A stretch of 64,000 nt of DNA, from assembly GCF_001640805.2 (NCBI RefSeq), contig NC_066837.1:17158501-17222500 (forward strand), read 5' to 3'. Under the pieces are notes generated by a model, which saw only the letters and a list, made by a program, of their open reading frames with translations, had not been told where the DNA came from and did no database searches. Within the stretch, counting starts at the first letter, position 1. Each line of letters opens with the position of its first letter. Positions 50,556-61,671 of this stretch are shown here, piece by piece. Source of the stretch: Lates calcarifer. Its lineage: Eukaryota > Chordata > Actinopteri > Centropomidae. Made by a program: the position numbers and the translations under genes.

Positions 50556-51666
50556 CTACAGCTGCGAGGAAGCTGCAGCCTCGACACTCCTTTCCTCACC
50601 ACCCGTCTCACACTTGCACTCCTCCACTACCATCACTCGCCTCTCCCGGACCTCGGCTCCACAGCGCAGGGGCACGGCAACAGTGTGAGCTTTGGACGGG
50701 GCGCAGCGTGAGCAGGGGGCCTGGCGGTGAAGGGCCCCCATCCCAGTGAACTCCCCCTCGGATGGGACAAACAGGGAGCTGCACTGACCGAAACACAGCT
50801 TGTTGTGCACTGTCACTGTGTCGCATCCGTCTGCCGTCACACGCTGGGAGGATGACAAAAAAGGACGAGATTAGGCTAAACATCACAGCAATATTGTCAG
50901 TGTTAATTTACCTCTGAGGGTGTAAAAATTAACACTGTCTACACCATCACAGCTAATCCACCACCAGAGCCATAATCAGCTTTATGAGTGAACAGACTCC
51001 TCTCTAATTGCCACTGAAAAATCAACATCTCCTAACATTGCTATTTTCTATTCAACTTTGTGAAGAATCAGTCATCCTAATGCACCTGATAATGGACTTT
51101 TTTATGTGTGCACAGCAATCAGTTTAGCAGAGAAAGGAAATAAAGTCCCAGCATGACACAATATAAAAATATTTGCCTCTTACCTGAGTGAAAGGTACTG
51201 CACTACAAGTCTGTTTAGTGTCCTTCAGGTTGATTGGCAGGGACATAGTCATCTTGTCTCCTTTATTTATGGCTCTCTGCCACATCTGCAGGCCTTGTCT
51301 CTTCTTAAACTCAATTTCAGTTGGGCCTTTAGGGCGCAGGTGGTGGAGTGGACTCACGGGGGCCTTGGAGGCTGGGGCCGGACCTGGACGCCCCTGAGAC
51401 AAGAAGGTAGGGAAGGACAATCTGGAGCTGAGAGAGGGGGCTCTTCTTGGGGTCAGTCCTCTTCTGAAGAATCCTGACTGGGCCAGGGCATGAGGGTCCA
51501 GCTGCACAACCTTGACTACTCCTCGAATAGGCTCATCTGGTCCACTGCCAGATGATTCAAGCTCAACCCTGGACCCTTTCAAAGTGTTGTCAAACATGTT
51601 GTGAGGAAGTGTAAAAGCGAGAGCTGTCCAGCTTGACAAAAAGATGAGGCTGATGAGGAAAGCCAT
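50556..51666 (-). CDS. dand5: dand5 (charon; Cerberus/DAN-family Nodal antagonist), complete, two exons
   Basis: The exons are 51,666-51,184 and 50,843-50,556 (minus strand), joined in phase 0 (CAG|GTAAGA donor, TTTTTTGTCATCCTCCCAG acceptor), giving 256 residues. Residues 1 to about 18 are a signal peptide (MAFLISLIFLSSWTALAF). A basic, proline-rich spacer follows. The DAN/CTCK cystine-knot domain covers 154 to about 239, with nine cysteines at 154, 168, 178, 182, 205, 208, 222, 237 and 239. CFGQCSS at 178-184 and EECKC at 235-239 are family hallmarks; the ninth cysteine is the usual extra one for homodimerisation. The start at 51,666 has A at -3 and G at +4. DAND5/Charon is secreted and blocks Nodal asymmetrically at Kupffer's vesicle to set left-right axis. 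Gene size, two-exon structure and linkage to nfix separate it from cer1 and gremlin. Confidence 0.95.
50844..51183 (-). other. dand5: dand5 intron (340 bases) with a 12-bp perfect hairpin
   Basis: This is the single dand5 intron, GT-AG. It contains CAGTGTTAATTT at 50,898-50,909 and its exact reverse complement AAATTAACACTG at 50,926-50,937, separated by 16 bases. This may be a small MITE remnant, since fish genomes carry many AGTGTTAA-type palindromes. It could equally be a stable intronic RNA stem. Confidence 0.8.
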
Positions 51667-51960
51667 ACTTTGACACAAAAAGATATGCCTCAGAAAATTA
51701 ACTTAGAGGAATTGAAATAATACACTTAATCTAAAAAAAAAAAAAAAAAAACTGACAAAAACGACAAAAAAGTTACAGCATCAGTTGTCTGGTGATATGG
51801 TCCAAGGTTCCAAATGGCAACCTTGCTGTCAGCACTTTGTCAGTGTGATGGAGGAGGTCTTTTATATAGCTAGTTGCCAGTTCTCACCTGTGTTTCAACG
51901 CAAAGAAGGTGTCGCAATTCCCACACCAGACCAGACATCACACCAAGCTTAAAACTCTAG
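51667..51960 (-). promoter_or_regulatory. dand5: dand5 promoter: TATA box and RBPJ-type site
   Basis: On the minus strand TATATAAAAG lies at 51,859-51,868, about 195 bases above the start codon, which predicts transcription start near 51,835. About 50 bases further upstream is TGTGGGAA (51,918-51,925), an exact match to the RBPJ/CSL consensus. An E-box CACCTG lies at about 51,888. Notch control of charon in Kupffer's vesicle is known in fish, so the site fits, but direct use is inferred. Confidence 0.6.
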
Positions 51961-53063
51961 GTCGTGGATGGTTGCCAGACTGAGAGGATTTCAGTTTCAA
52001 GGTGAGCGTTAAAGACATGGTCATAAAAAGTAACATCTGAAGGGGTCACTGTGATCTTTGAGTGTCAAAATAATGCAAGGTTGATTCAATAGACACAGAT
52101 TTTTTTTTTTTTTTTTTTTTTTGCTATCAATTATAGTGATTTAGATTGCTTTTAGTGAAAATCAAATAATAAAGAAAGGAAATAAAGAAACTTAACCATG
52201 AGCCACCTTAGCCTGCACCTTAGCATAGATTTTATAAACACACCACAGGAAGTCCAAAATCTCTTGTAGGTGCCAACTGGGTTGAGATCTGGTGACAGAA
52301 AATAGCATATTCACCATAGTATATTCACATCCTTATATAGTAATCAAACAATTATATTCCATTATATTTCTTTAAAACCACACTCGACAAGCAAATATGA
52401 TTATTCAAATTCTTCTTATTATTATTATTTTGCACAGGAAAAAAAAGTAGGAAAACGCAGCATACTTTGAAAACACTTGCTGTAAAACAGTTTTGGATCC
52501 AAGCCCATAGTTTTTAGAAGACTGCTGTAATTAACCTTCTTTTAAGTGAGTGTTCCTGTAACCTTTGGCTATAAAGCAATAATGAGTTTATGTTCTCAGT
52601 GTAAACAAGCAGTCTCCTCAACATTTATTCCCACAAGCAGCTTCTCAACCTCTCCCCTGACATCCCATCATTACACCATTAGACTTCAGTACGCTCTATC
52701 ACCCGTGACCTGATCACACACTGGCTGCTGATGGCCTCACTTGCTCACAATGCTGTAAGAAAAAGGGTGTTTGATTTTCTCATAGAGACCTGGGTGTTAA
52801 GAGATGCTTTTCCCTATTGCCTCTTTTCCACATCTGTTTCCCATCCACCAGTTAACATTGTGGTTCTGGATAGCTGCAAGAATGGAAGGAGTAAATAAAG
52901 CATGTTTTTTTTAATCTGAAGACTTCCTCACCTACACTTACCTGGGACATTCACACATTGGTTGGTGCAGCGTACAGTTCCCACCACACACTTTGTAGAA
53001 TGTGTGAGGACATGTTCAGTGTTGTGGGAAGATCACATTCTCCAGCTGCAGAATAAACTTTTT

Positions 53064-53077
53064 CCACAAGAGGGCAC
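53064..53077 (+). promoter_or_regulatory. Candidate CTCF site
   Basis: CCACAAGAGGGCAC matches the CTCF core CCASYAGRKGGCRS at all but one position. It lies between dand5 and the tetraspanin gene, about 1.1 kb above the dand5 promoter. A similar site in the same orientation lies at 62,414, so the pair brackets the tetraspanin gene. Occupancy is not known. Confidence 0.4.
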
Positions 53078-53944
53078 AATTTACAAAGTATTGTCTCCTC
53101 TGCTAACATTACTGCTCTCTGACTACTGTAACAAGGCCTGTAGTCAATGAGCGATGAACTATGGATGACAATTTAAAAAGTATTTGTATTGTTGCATTAC
53201 CACCTTGTTCTCACTCACACTTACTGTACAGGATGGGTTTACTGTTTCTCAACATGAAACCGTGTTGAAATGTTTATTCGTTTTTTAAATAATTCACTGC
53301 AAAGCATCAGTGATAGATTTGGATAAACATAATGACACTGCCGCAGTTTCCCACTGGGGTTAGACAGAGTTTAATGTGGCAGTTGTCGAGGCTTTTAAAA
53401 TCATGATGAATCATATCTGCAGAAAAGAGAAACTCAATTTAGGAACAGCTTAGTCAGTCATGCCTTCTGTGATAAACTGAAACTGGGCCAAATGCCTTCT
53501 TTCTATCAGGATTATTGACTTTATTTTGCAAGCTTCCTGCTTGTGCTGCTGATCTGGACAAGAGAAATAATGTCAATACAACCAAAATAAAGGCTGTATA
53601 ATAGTGTATGAGTAACGGCTCAGGGAACTATTGCACTGTGTTTTGATTCCCAGTCAGGATCCTGTAGAGGAAGTGAAGGTGGACTCTTCACAAGGACCTG
53701 AGGGACAGGCTGAACCAATTCAGCCTTGGTCTTGTCTCATCCACTGTGGAGGGTACAGTTCTGGATGGTCCTTTATTTTCTCTTGTAAAACTGAAAAATA
53801 CTGTTTGAAAACATTTCTGGTAAAACATGAATCTCAAATTTATGCTAGTAAAACATAAACAATGTATGGATTAATGCTACTGTTTAAAAAACCACAGACG
53901 TTAATACTGCCCAACCTGTGAAAAAACAATGGCACGGTCAGATG

Positions 53945-54074
53945 TTGCTCTTAAGAGCAATTCTGGTCGTTTTATGGTGACAGTGAGAGAGACGTTTTCA
54001 GATGACGCCACTGAGAAGGGTCATCAGGCTGCGATGGCGCAGCCTGTCTCGGGAGAAACTGCTGCTTCAGCAGT
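53945..54074. other. Cluster of four perfect inverted repeats
   Basis: In 130 bases there are four: TTGCTCTTAAGAGCAA (53,945-53,960, a 16-base palindrome); GATGAC...GTCATC (54,001-54,025); AGGCTGCG-ATGG-CGCAGCCT (54,026-54,045, an 8-bp stem with a four-base loop); and ACTGCTG-CTT-CAGCAGT (54,058-54,074, a 7-bp stem). No tRNA boxes or snoRNA C/D boxes are evident. It may be a structured RNA or a transposon remnant. I do not recognise it. Confidence 0.55.
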
Positions 54075-55907
54075 GAGCACACATTCAACTTCACTAAGTT
54101 AACCTGGCTACACAGATACACACACACACACATACTGATGCATACACTGTAATCAATCCTGTGTAATGTAAACTGTCTTGAAATGTATCAGCAGCAGTTA
54201 ACCTGCTGAAATATCATTGACTCACACAAGATAGATGTAAAGCAATTCTGACCATAAGGCTAAACCATATGGAACATTTATACCTTTCCATTCCACCAAG
54301 CAATTTAATAGCTGTTCGCTGATAGTATATTTTATTGAGGTCCATTGCCTGACACACTTGCAGCAATCCACTAACTATCCCGAAACACACAGGCTGCTGG
54401 GGGATTTGATGGAAGTAAAATGAGCTACAAAAACGAGAAAAAGCACTCAAACAGTCTGTTTGTGATTTAAAGTGTTTATATGAAAAACTGATGAACTCTG
54501 TGAGGTATTTAAAACCACAGATGTGTTTTTATCCTTGTAATAAAATCACTTGCTTATCCTTACCCAGCATGTGTAGATAAAATGCCTGTAGTTCCTTAAA
54601 AAAAATAAGACAACTGAGAAGTTAGAACCAAGAAAGTAAACTTTAAACTTCAGCTGTTGACGAGAGTTTCAGCTTTAAATTCCCGGACTGTTGCACCACC
54701 TTTAAACCTGTATTTAAGCACTGAATTGTTACTTCTGGTCAGTTGTAAATGTAAGCTGTAAACACAACACTGACAAACTATATACCCACTTTCTATTCAC
54801 ATATTTGGCAGTAACCAGCGTTTATTTGGGGTCATGCTTCTGGCCACCTGAAGAACAAAGGTTCTAAATTCACTCTCCTTTAGCTTTGTTTTTAGTCTTC
54901 ACTACCTCATGAAAAAGAAGTTCAGCTTACACACAGGTAGTCATGTGATCCACTATTTTAAGTTTGAGAGTCTGTTTTTATATTGGCATTCTATTTGCTT
55001 TATATGAGATCAGTATATAGTTACTATATATGAGATCATCTGATATATTTGCATCTTATTTGTCTACAGGCAGTTATTTCTTCTACCTAAATTTCACCTG
55101 CTTTATATGAACCTGTTTCTTTTAACCTCATTTCAATCATTCATAAATGAGAGCTTATGTCTTTTGCATTGCACTTGCATGTCCATTTGTTTATATATAA
55201 GCTCTTGTGTTCCTAAACTACAAAGGGGGCTAATCTATATTCTGTAAATCCTTTGACCTGGAAAGGCTGTTTATTTAGGGGTGACATACTTCTGATGACT
55301 CTGACATCTTGCTAATGTTTTCTATGTTAAGGATGAAGCAGAATTGTAATATAACACCCACCTGTACATGTATTTACAGTTCTGAATGTTTTATGCCCTT
55401 GAGAAAAGTAAATATAGTCCACCAAAAAAGAATTCCAACTTTTTCTTATTGACTAAATGCTGGACACAAAGTATGCAGCAGATTATTAGTGGCAGAACCT
55501 CTTCTGCTCAATCATTGAGCCACTTGGGATTTATAGTTAACGTACTGTGAAGTATATGAGTTGTGTAATACTGATATATTTGATGCTAGAGAGGGTGAAA
55601 GTTCTTTAATTGTTGATGTACATTTTCCAGTGGTGAGATAACTTTTGATTGTTGTGGTCTTATCTTCAGTAATAATAGTAAGTGAATTGCTTCTCCTGTG
55701 TGGGATCACATAAATCTAGCAGCACTAGAGGAAACTTTCCACTTACTTCATTGAAATGAACTCTTTCTGGAGTGATCAGGGTGTTACAGGGTGTGTTACT
55801 TTTTCCTGTTTTGCTCAGTCTAGAATCCATTTTATGTGCAAGAACTATTATCATAAAAAGAAAACCACAATCGTTGTGTTAATAATTGTAAAAGTCAAGA
55901 TTGTGAT

Positions 55908-55913
55908 ATTTAT
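55908..55913 (-). terminator. Candidate polyadenylation signal of the tetraspanin gene
   Basis: The minus strand reads AATAAA here, about 420 bases after the tetraspanin stop codon. It is a canonical signal I could find downstream on that strand. This gives a 3' UTR of roughly 440 bases. Confidence 0.45.
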
Positions 55914-56332
55914 TATTTATATATGATCAAAGGTACAAAAATAAATTCATCATATTATTACAGTGAATGTGTGGGATTGACTGACGCTTAAACTAAGACA
56001 ACTTCTCTGCAATGTGCATCATTACATATTATAAACCATATGTTTCAGCACATACAATGTCAACAATGACAACAGCCCTTCTTAAAACATAAATAAATCA
56101 CAGTATAAATGTGTTCAGCTACAATTTTGAAACAAAGAACAAGGAAGCTCAAAAAACTACCTCTCCATCTTTGGTTTAAATGCTCTACATGCTATTGAAG
56201 CATGCAGACTTTAGGTTATCTGTCTGTTTTGAATCAAAGAAAAAGAAAAAAAACTTTATACAAAGAAAACTGCTCACAGATAAATTTTCTCCACCAATTA
56301 CTATGCTGTTATCTCATCTTGAATGGGACACA

Positions 56333-59300
56333 TCATGCCTTGTTGCCAATATCCTTGTAGAGAGACATTGAAACCACCATGGCAGCAATCTGTAAAGACA
56401 ACAGCTTGTCAACATTTCAACTAAACACAGTGTAATGCAGCTGAGATACAGGTTGTTGACTGCATGAGTTAATACAATTCTGTACGATATATTCTGTAGA
56501 ATGACATATTTCTGAAGCCCTGAACCGTCCCAGTGGGAAAAACCAACAGGCCTTAAATTACACACTACCTCACTTCATCAAATTCTACTGTGCTTTGAGG
56601 TAACAGGATGGATTATGGATTCAAGTGACCTCACTGATTAGAGTGTCTATTTATGCTTTCCCACATTTAAAAAAAAGTTGAAAAAAACAATTGAAATTCT
56701 TTCCCCACCAAACTTTTAGAAGACAACTTCATAGACAGGGAACCTGAAAATCATGAGGATGAGCCTCAAGTTTGTGTCTGATGAAGCCTTAAGCGTTACT
56801 GATGTGACATCAAAATCAGTAATCCTTAGTCACTTCTAACTCACATATCATGGAAAAAACTTTCACTGTTGTGCGTGGTATGGTATTGTGAGATATGCAA
56901 AACTATGGGTTGGTATTATGGCTATTAGTGAAGGTGAATGAGTCTGATGGAGAGTCAAAATTTAGACTGCATTTAGTGTCATTAATAAGTCTATGTATAT
57001 ATGTAGATAAGGAAATTAACCTAGATTTGAAGACAATACAAGAGCTTTAGTAAAACAAGTGCCAGTTTTAAGATAATTCATTCATATTCCATTGTGGCCA
57101 TAGAGCTGACAGCTCTTCTAGACTGATGTAAATAATGCAGGCTGTTTTCTGTACCTCAAGAGCAGCAATTCCTAGAGCCACAGCTGCAACGATCACAGCA
57201 TTGTCCTCTATCAGCTGCAGCAGCTTGTTAAAGCAGCCATCAACCATCTGGAGGAGAAACAACAGGTTTTAACAGAGGTAGTGGCTGACTCTTGCCCCTC
57301 ATCACAATTAATGGTTTCGTTGTTAACATGCATGAAGTAACTTGGTCTCGTACCGAAAAGCCTGCTGCATTTCTGTTACATGTACCCGTGGTGATGGTTG
57401 TATTGCAACATATTTGTGGATAAACATCTTTCCCACCCTGAAAAGGGGAGTTGTCGAAGTCTGTGTAGTTCCTGTATCCGCAGCACTTAAACTAGAGGGA
57501 AACCACAGAGTTAATCCCAAATTTTAACAAAATCAATTCAGTAGCTTTATCAGCACTGCCATGATTTGGTAATGATCACCCTAACAATCAAACAGAGTGA
57601 GCAACTTGACTGTAGCATACATGTTCAAGAAATCAAAGAATTGTTAGTATCGGCTGAGGTATACACTCTGAGAGCCACTACATCTCATCTCAAAAATTGG
57701 ATCACATAATTGCCTGTGACCACAGAGATGCGTATAGCTATGGACAAAAAGCATTCACTCAAAAAATGAATTAAAAAAATACAGTACCTCCTCCATAGTG
57801 GCATTCCAGAGGGAGGTCAGACTTTCACTCTCTCCATAGTTTTTTTGGATGCTTTCCCTAACCTCTGTCTCCAGACCCGCGAGAAGCTGCTCAGCCTGAG
57901 AAAGACAATCACACATCATCTTATTTTTTGACTTTTTAGCAATTTTTGGCTTTTTTTCCCCATCAAGTTTCTAAACCTGACCACTGGCAGCTGTTGCCAA
58001 GAAAGCTTTTGAAAGCCACTTACCAAACCCTGGAAGACAAACAGCACCACAGCTCCTGCAACCTCGATGATGAAGATAATCAGCACAATACTGAAGAACT
58101 GAGAGGAGAGGAAATGATAAATGATACATGAAAAACAGGCTTGGAGTAAGAACATTAAAGCAGATGATATTAGTAAAAAAAATAAAAATAAAAGTAAACA
58201 CACATCCTGCAGGGACCAAACCATAAGCTTAAAGTTTAGCACTTGCTAGCACATGCTAAGCTATTAAGCAGCTTCCCCTCAGAGCCATTTTATCCACTTG
58301 AACTGTATGAGAGAATGTTCATCTGGACTCCTAAAGTGAAATAATCATCCACATTTTACCAGAATTCACTATTCCTACCTTGAGCTTGGCTCAAATGTAG
58401 TTCTCTTTGATTTACGTCGCTTTGATCAGATTTCAAACTAAGACAAGTAACACTTTATATATTATATATTTATATATTCAGTCTGTTCTCCACAACCCTT
58501 AACTTTGTCCTATCAAACATTACTCACCGTCAGCAGCATACACCTGCTCTCCTTGATAGCTCCGCAGCAGCCCAGGAAGCCAATGACCAGCAACACACCA
58601 CCCACTGCCATGAGCAGGTAGCTAACATTGACCAGCTGGGATACCCCTGACGGTGTGCCATCCACGTTCTCCAGTATACCCAGCAGAGAACCACTGTCCA
58701 CCTTCACCCACACTCCAACACCCAGGATGGCTGCACCTGCCAACTGCATGATGGGTGAGGAAAGAAATGATGGGAAAATGTTGAAAAGATAGCATGTAGA
58801 CAGGAGTGACATGGATGAAAGAGATTACTGAAACAATCAGACAACAACAGTGGCAAAATGAATGAAATTGGTGAGTGAAACATGAGCTGACCTAGAGAAA
58901 TTACAAGTCAAATACAGGACATGAGAGGTCAAATGTCAAATGATTTAGGATAATAATTTTTGAAATATAGAAAAATAAGTTAAAAGTAAATGTATTCACT
59001 TTCATGAGAAGCTTGATGCCACTCGTGTATGGCCACAGAACAGAACCTTTCTCCACAGTACGTTGTGTGCATAACTCACTTATTCAATATTTCTGTTTTT
59101 TAGCGACCCTTAAGAAACATCATTTCCCATAAGCATTCAACTTGAGTCCAGGGGTCATGGTTAGTTCAGACATGTTTGTAATAACAGCAGGTTAGAGACG
59201 CTGTGGAAGCTTTTGCACAGCAGAGATTACAACTAGAGAGTTGGAAAAATAACTTAAGAGGAGAGTTTGTTCACTTTATGGATGTGGATGACACTCAGTT

Positions 59301-59935
59301 ATGATGATGTCATTTTTCATGGGAGCTGTAATTTTTTACATGCTCACAAAGTAATGATTTCACTTGGTGGTTTTGGTTTAAGTGAGAGAATAGTGTTTTG
59401 TCACCTTCAGACAGGGCTAGGCTAGCAGTTTCCTCCTGTTTCCAGTCTCTATGCTAAGCTAAGCTAACCGTCTCCTAGCCCTAGTTTTACTTTAACTTAC
59501 ACATGCGAGAGTGGTCATACATCTATGGAAGTTTCTTGTTATTTTAAGACACTAACTCATTTAGAGAACGTTTCTAATTATATTAACATGGACATTTTTC
59601 ATCACAGTGGCAGAAATAGGCTTCCATATAAATCCTCTCATCTAGCCCTGAGCATGAAAGTAAAGAATTTTATTTCCCAAAATATCGAACCATTCCTTTA
59701 AGCTATCATTGAATAAAGGAAGCATGCAGCTATATGTTTCCTGATTTAGGTGTAAAAGAATAGTACACAAAGCCTGAGGAAATAGCTTGTACTCAGCTTG
59801 CTTTCTTGTGGGACCATGAAACATGAAATAGAGCTTGTCAACAGAGGGATATTGTTTTGTTTTTATTTTTTAACTTACAAAGATGCCACCATTGAAGACA
59901 AACATCATCATCTTGAGAAAGCCGGAGCAACACAT
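56333..59935 (-). CDS. Tetraspanin, TSPAN1/TSPAN16-like, complete coding sequence
   Basis: Seven coding exons join in phase 0: 59,935-59,879, 58,743-58,528, 58,098-58,024, 57,895-57,788, 57,491-57,354, 57,247-57,155 and 56,389-56,333, giving 247 residues with GT-AG throughout. Four membrane segments lie at about 9-34, 59-78, 92-116 and 213-238. The large loop has CCG at 155-157, a second CC at 180-181, and Cys190 and Cys203, the six-cysteine tetraspanin pattern. N-glycosylation sequons occur at Asn58, 147, 160 and 182. Cys2/3 and Cys78/79 are likely palmitoylated. Tetraspanins organise membrane microdomains with integrins and other partners. Residues such as GFLGCCGAIKESRC and the C-terminus most resemble TSPAN1. 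Neighbouring rab3d instead suggests TSPAN16 orthology, since human TSPAN16 sits beside RAB3D, so no symbol is fixed. Confidence 0.93.
59330..59701. mobile_element. Teleost DNA-element remnant, 'GCTAAGCTAAGCTAACCG' type
   Basis: The element lies within the tetraspanin intron between the first two coding exons. Diagnostic pieces are CAGGGCTAGGCTAGCAGTTTCC, TGTTTCCAGTCTCTATGCTAAGCTAAGCTAACCG and the end TTTCCCAAAATATCGAACCATTCCTTTA. I recognise these from a highly repeated percomorph element. The left boundary is uncertain; it may begin near 59,000. Confidence 0.7.
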
Positions 59936-59963
59936 CTTGTTTTTTTTTTTCTTCACACTGTAA

Positions 59964-61496
59964 CTGTAACACAAAAAGAAAAATGTGTTCGTTCAGCTGG
60001 AAACTAATCAAGTGTATAATTGGTCACACTTCCTCATTTACTGCAAAGAACATTTTGAGGGACAACTTAGCATTTTACCTCTCACAGGAAAATCAGGTGT
60101 ATGGGGCTGACTTACAACAGCAAGCAAGCACCAACGTGAGTCAAATGGCATTGCTCTGGTTATACATTAACCACAGTAACTGGCAGGAAAACGGAGGGGG
60201 TTTTAATCCTCTTTAAATGTGGCAAGTTTTTCATACTGATGTGAGCTCAACTTTCAGTTGAAGTGTGAAATAAGTCGCTTGTGCACATCCTGCCTTTATT
60301 TTAGGTTTTACTTTCCTGCGTGCTATTTAAAGAGACCATTGAGCACACATTTAAATCACATGATACGGTTGCAGGTTCCTCCATGCACATAAGGCCACAT
60401 GTGGAACAGAGGGTTAAAATTCACCTCCTCCAGCTCTGAACTTTTGTACGCTTTACTGTGAGTGGATAAGCAGTTTTATCATATTGTTGTACTCTTTATC
60501 AATGTTACCTTATAAATCACAACCTATATCTACATCAGAAGAGAATAAAACTATTAATGCATTTACAACTTGGTCATTCTTTGTAGTACACCATAAAATC
60601 CATAAGCTCCAGATTAAAAAGGTGTAATGTCACTCCTCTGATGAGTTCATGATTAATGGTACAGTTATCTTATGTTTATCACAATAAGTAGCCCAGAGGA
60701 ACCATAAAACACACATACACCTAACCTTGTCCCCAACATTGCACAACTTTGACTCCATCTGTTCTCTGTATTTGAGCAATGAGCTCAGTTTTATTGTTGT
60801 TTATCTTTTTTTTTCGCCCCTTCCTTATTGCAGCTTTGACGACAATGGACAGTAGGAACCTACTTGGAAACTATTACCTTGTTTCCAAAAAGCAATAAAA
60901 TGTTTCACCACCAGAAAAATCACATGTTCCTTATCTGAATACATTTGATGACAGCCATGAGACAGCAAAATATGACAAATAACAGTTTTTAAAGCAACTT
61001 TGAAAAAGTCAGAGAACATTTTAAGGTTCCTTCCTACATCAGCTGTAACCACTAGTTTCCTCTGCTGTTGCTCGCTGCTAGAGTCAGAGTTTATTGTATA
61101 TAAACTGAAATAGAACTGAGAAAGGAACAATAGTTGGGTTATTCAAGTCTGAACATAGTTATACTGTTGTGTTACTAACACAAGTGAGTGGTCAGTTATG
61201 TTAACCACTCAAACAAAATGACAACACTCTGATGTTATCTGAATGACATAAGATAACCTCAGTTTGAAAGATAAGACCTTTGGTTTCATCAGAAATATTA
61301 GATCATAATTTATCAAATACAAAGTATCACTTTATCCATGCGTTCCCAGCTTCCTTTCTTTTCTTGGCTGCTGGATCATGGTATACTGTATGCTCACTTG
61401 CTATAATTGGATTTTTGGTGTGTTTAAATTAAAAGTAAAAGGTTTTTACTTATAGATATTTAAAATAAGAAGTGTGAAAAACCACAAAGCTCGTAC
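59964..61496 (-). other. First (5' UTR) intron of the tetraspanin gene
   Basis: The intron is bounded by CAG|GTACGA at 61,497/61,496 and the acceptor TTTTTCTTTTTGTGTTACAG ending at 59,964. I see no other features in it; the sequence is AT-rich with no reading frame of note. Confidence 0.6.
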
Positions 61497-61583
61497 CTGT
61501 ACTGCACTGACGTCTGTCTGCCCGCTGAGGTCTGATCAATCAGGAGTGTCTGCTCAGCGAGGCTCTCACATGCCCTTTTATCT
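61497..61583 (-). promoter_or_regulatory. Tetraspanin non-coding first exon and core promoter
   Basis: On the minus strand GATAAAAGGG (61,574-61,583) is a TATA-like box. About 30 bases downstream a non-coding exon would begin near 61,550 and end at 61,497 before the donor GTACGAGC. It would splice to 59,963, which leaves 28 bases of leader before the ATG. The upstream flank is a CT array and a (CA)n microsatellite (about 61,589-61,671). The exon is inferred from splice and TATA signals. Confidence 0.5.
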
Positions 61584-61588
61584 TCTCT

Positions 61589-61671
61589 TTCTCTCTCTCT
61601 CTCTTTCTCTCTTTCACAGACACACAGACACACACACACACACACACACCACACACACACACACACACAGA
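61589..61671. repeat. (CT)n and (CA)n microsatellites
   Basis: A CTCTCT block at about 61,587-61,616 is followed by two CA arrays (about 61,628-61,649 and 61,650-61,669). They lie immediately upstream of the predicted tetraspanin promoter. Confidence 0.9.

Larger units (their letters stand above)
51961..55907. other. Intergenic region between dand5 and the tetraspanin gene
   Basis: No gene is recognised. It contains a T run at 52,100-52,122, a CTCF-like site at about 53,064, a cluster of inverted repeats at 53,945-54,074, a short CA run at about 54,117-54,132, and AT-rich sequence from 54.5 to 55.9 kb. Reading frames at 52,962-53,150 and 53,631-53,858 lack ATG starts or homology and are not called. 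Confidence 0.7.

Noticed and set aside
51667..51678. Extended dand5 start four codons upstream
   Set aside because: The upstream codon is TTG, not ATG. The ATG at 51,666 has a strong Kozak context and starts a clean signal peptide.
52962..53150. 62-codon plus-strand frame near the CTCF-like site
   Set aside because: No ATG start, no homology and no splice signals.
53940..54080. tRNA or C/D snoRNA at the hairpin cluster
   Set aside because: No A or B box and no convincing C (RTGATGA) and D (CTGA) box pair. The hairpins are reported without a family.
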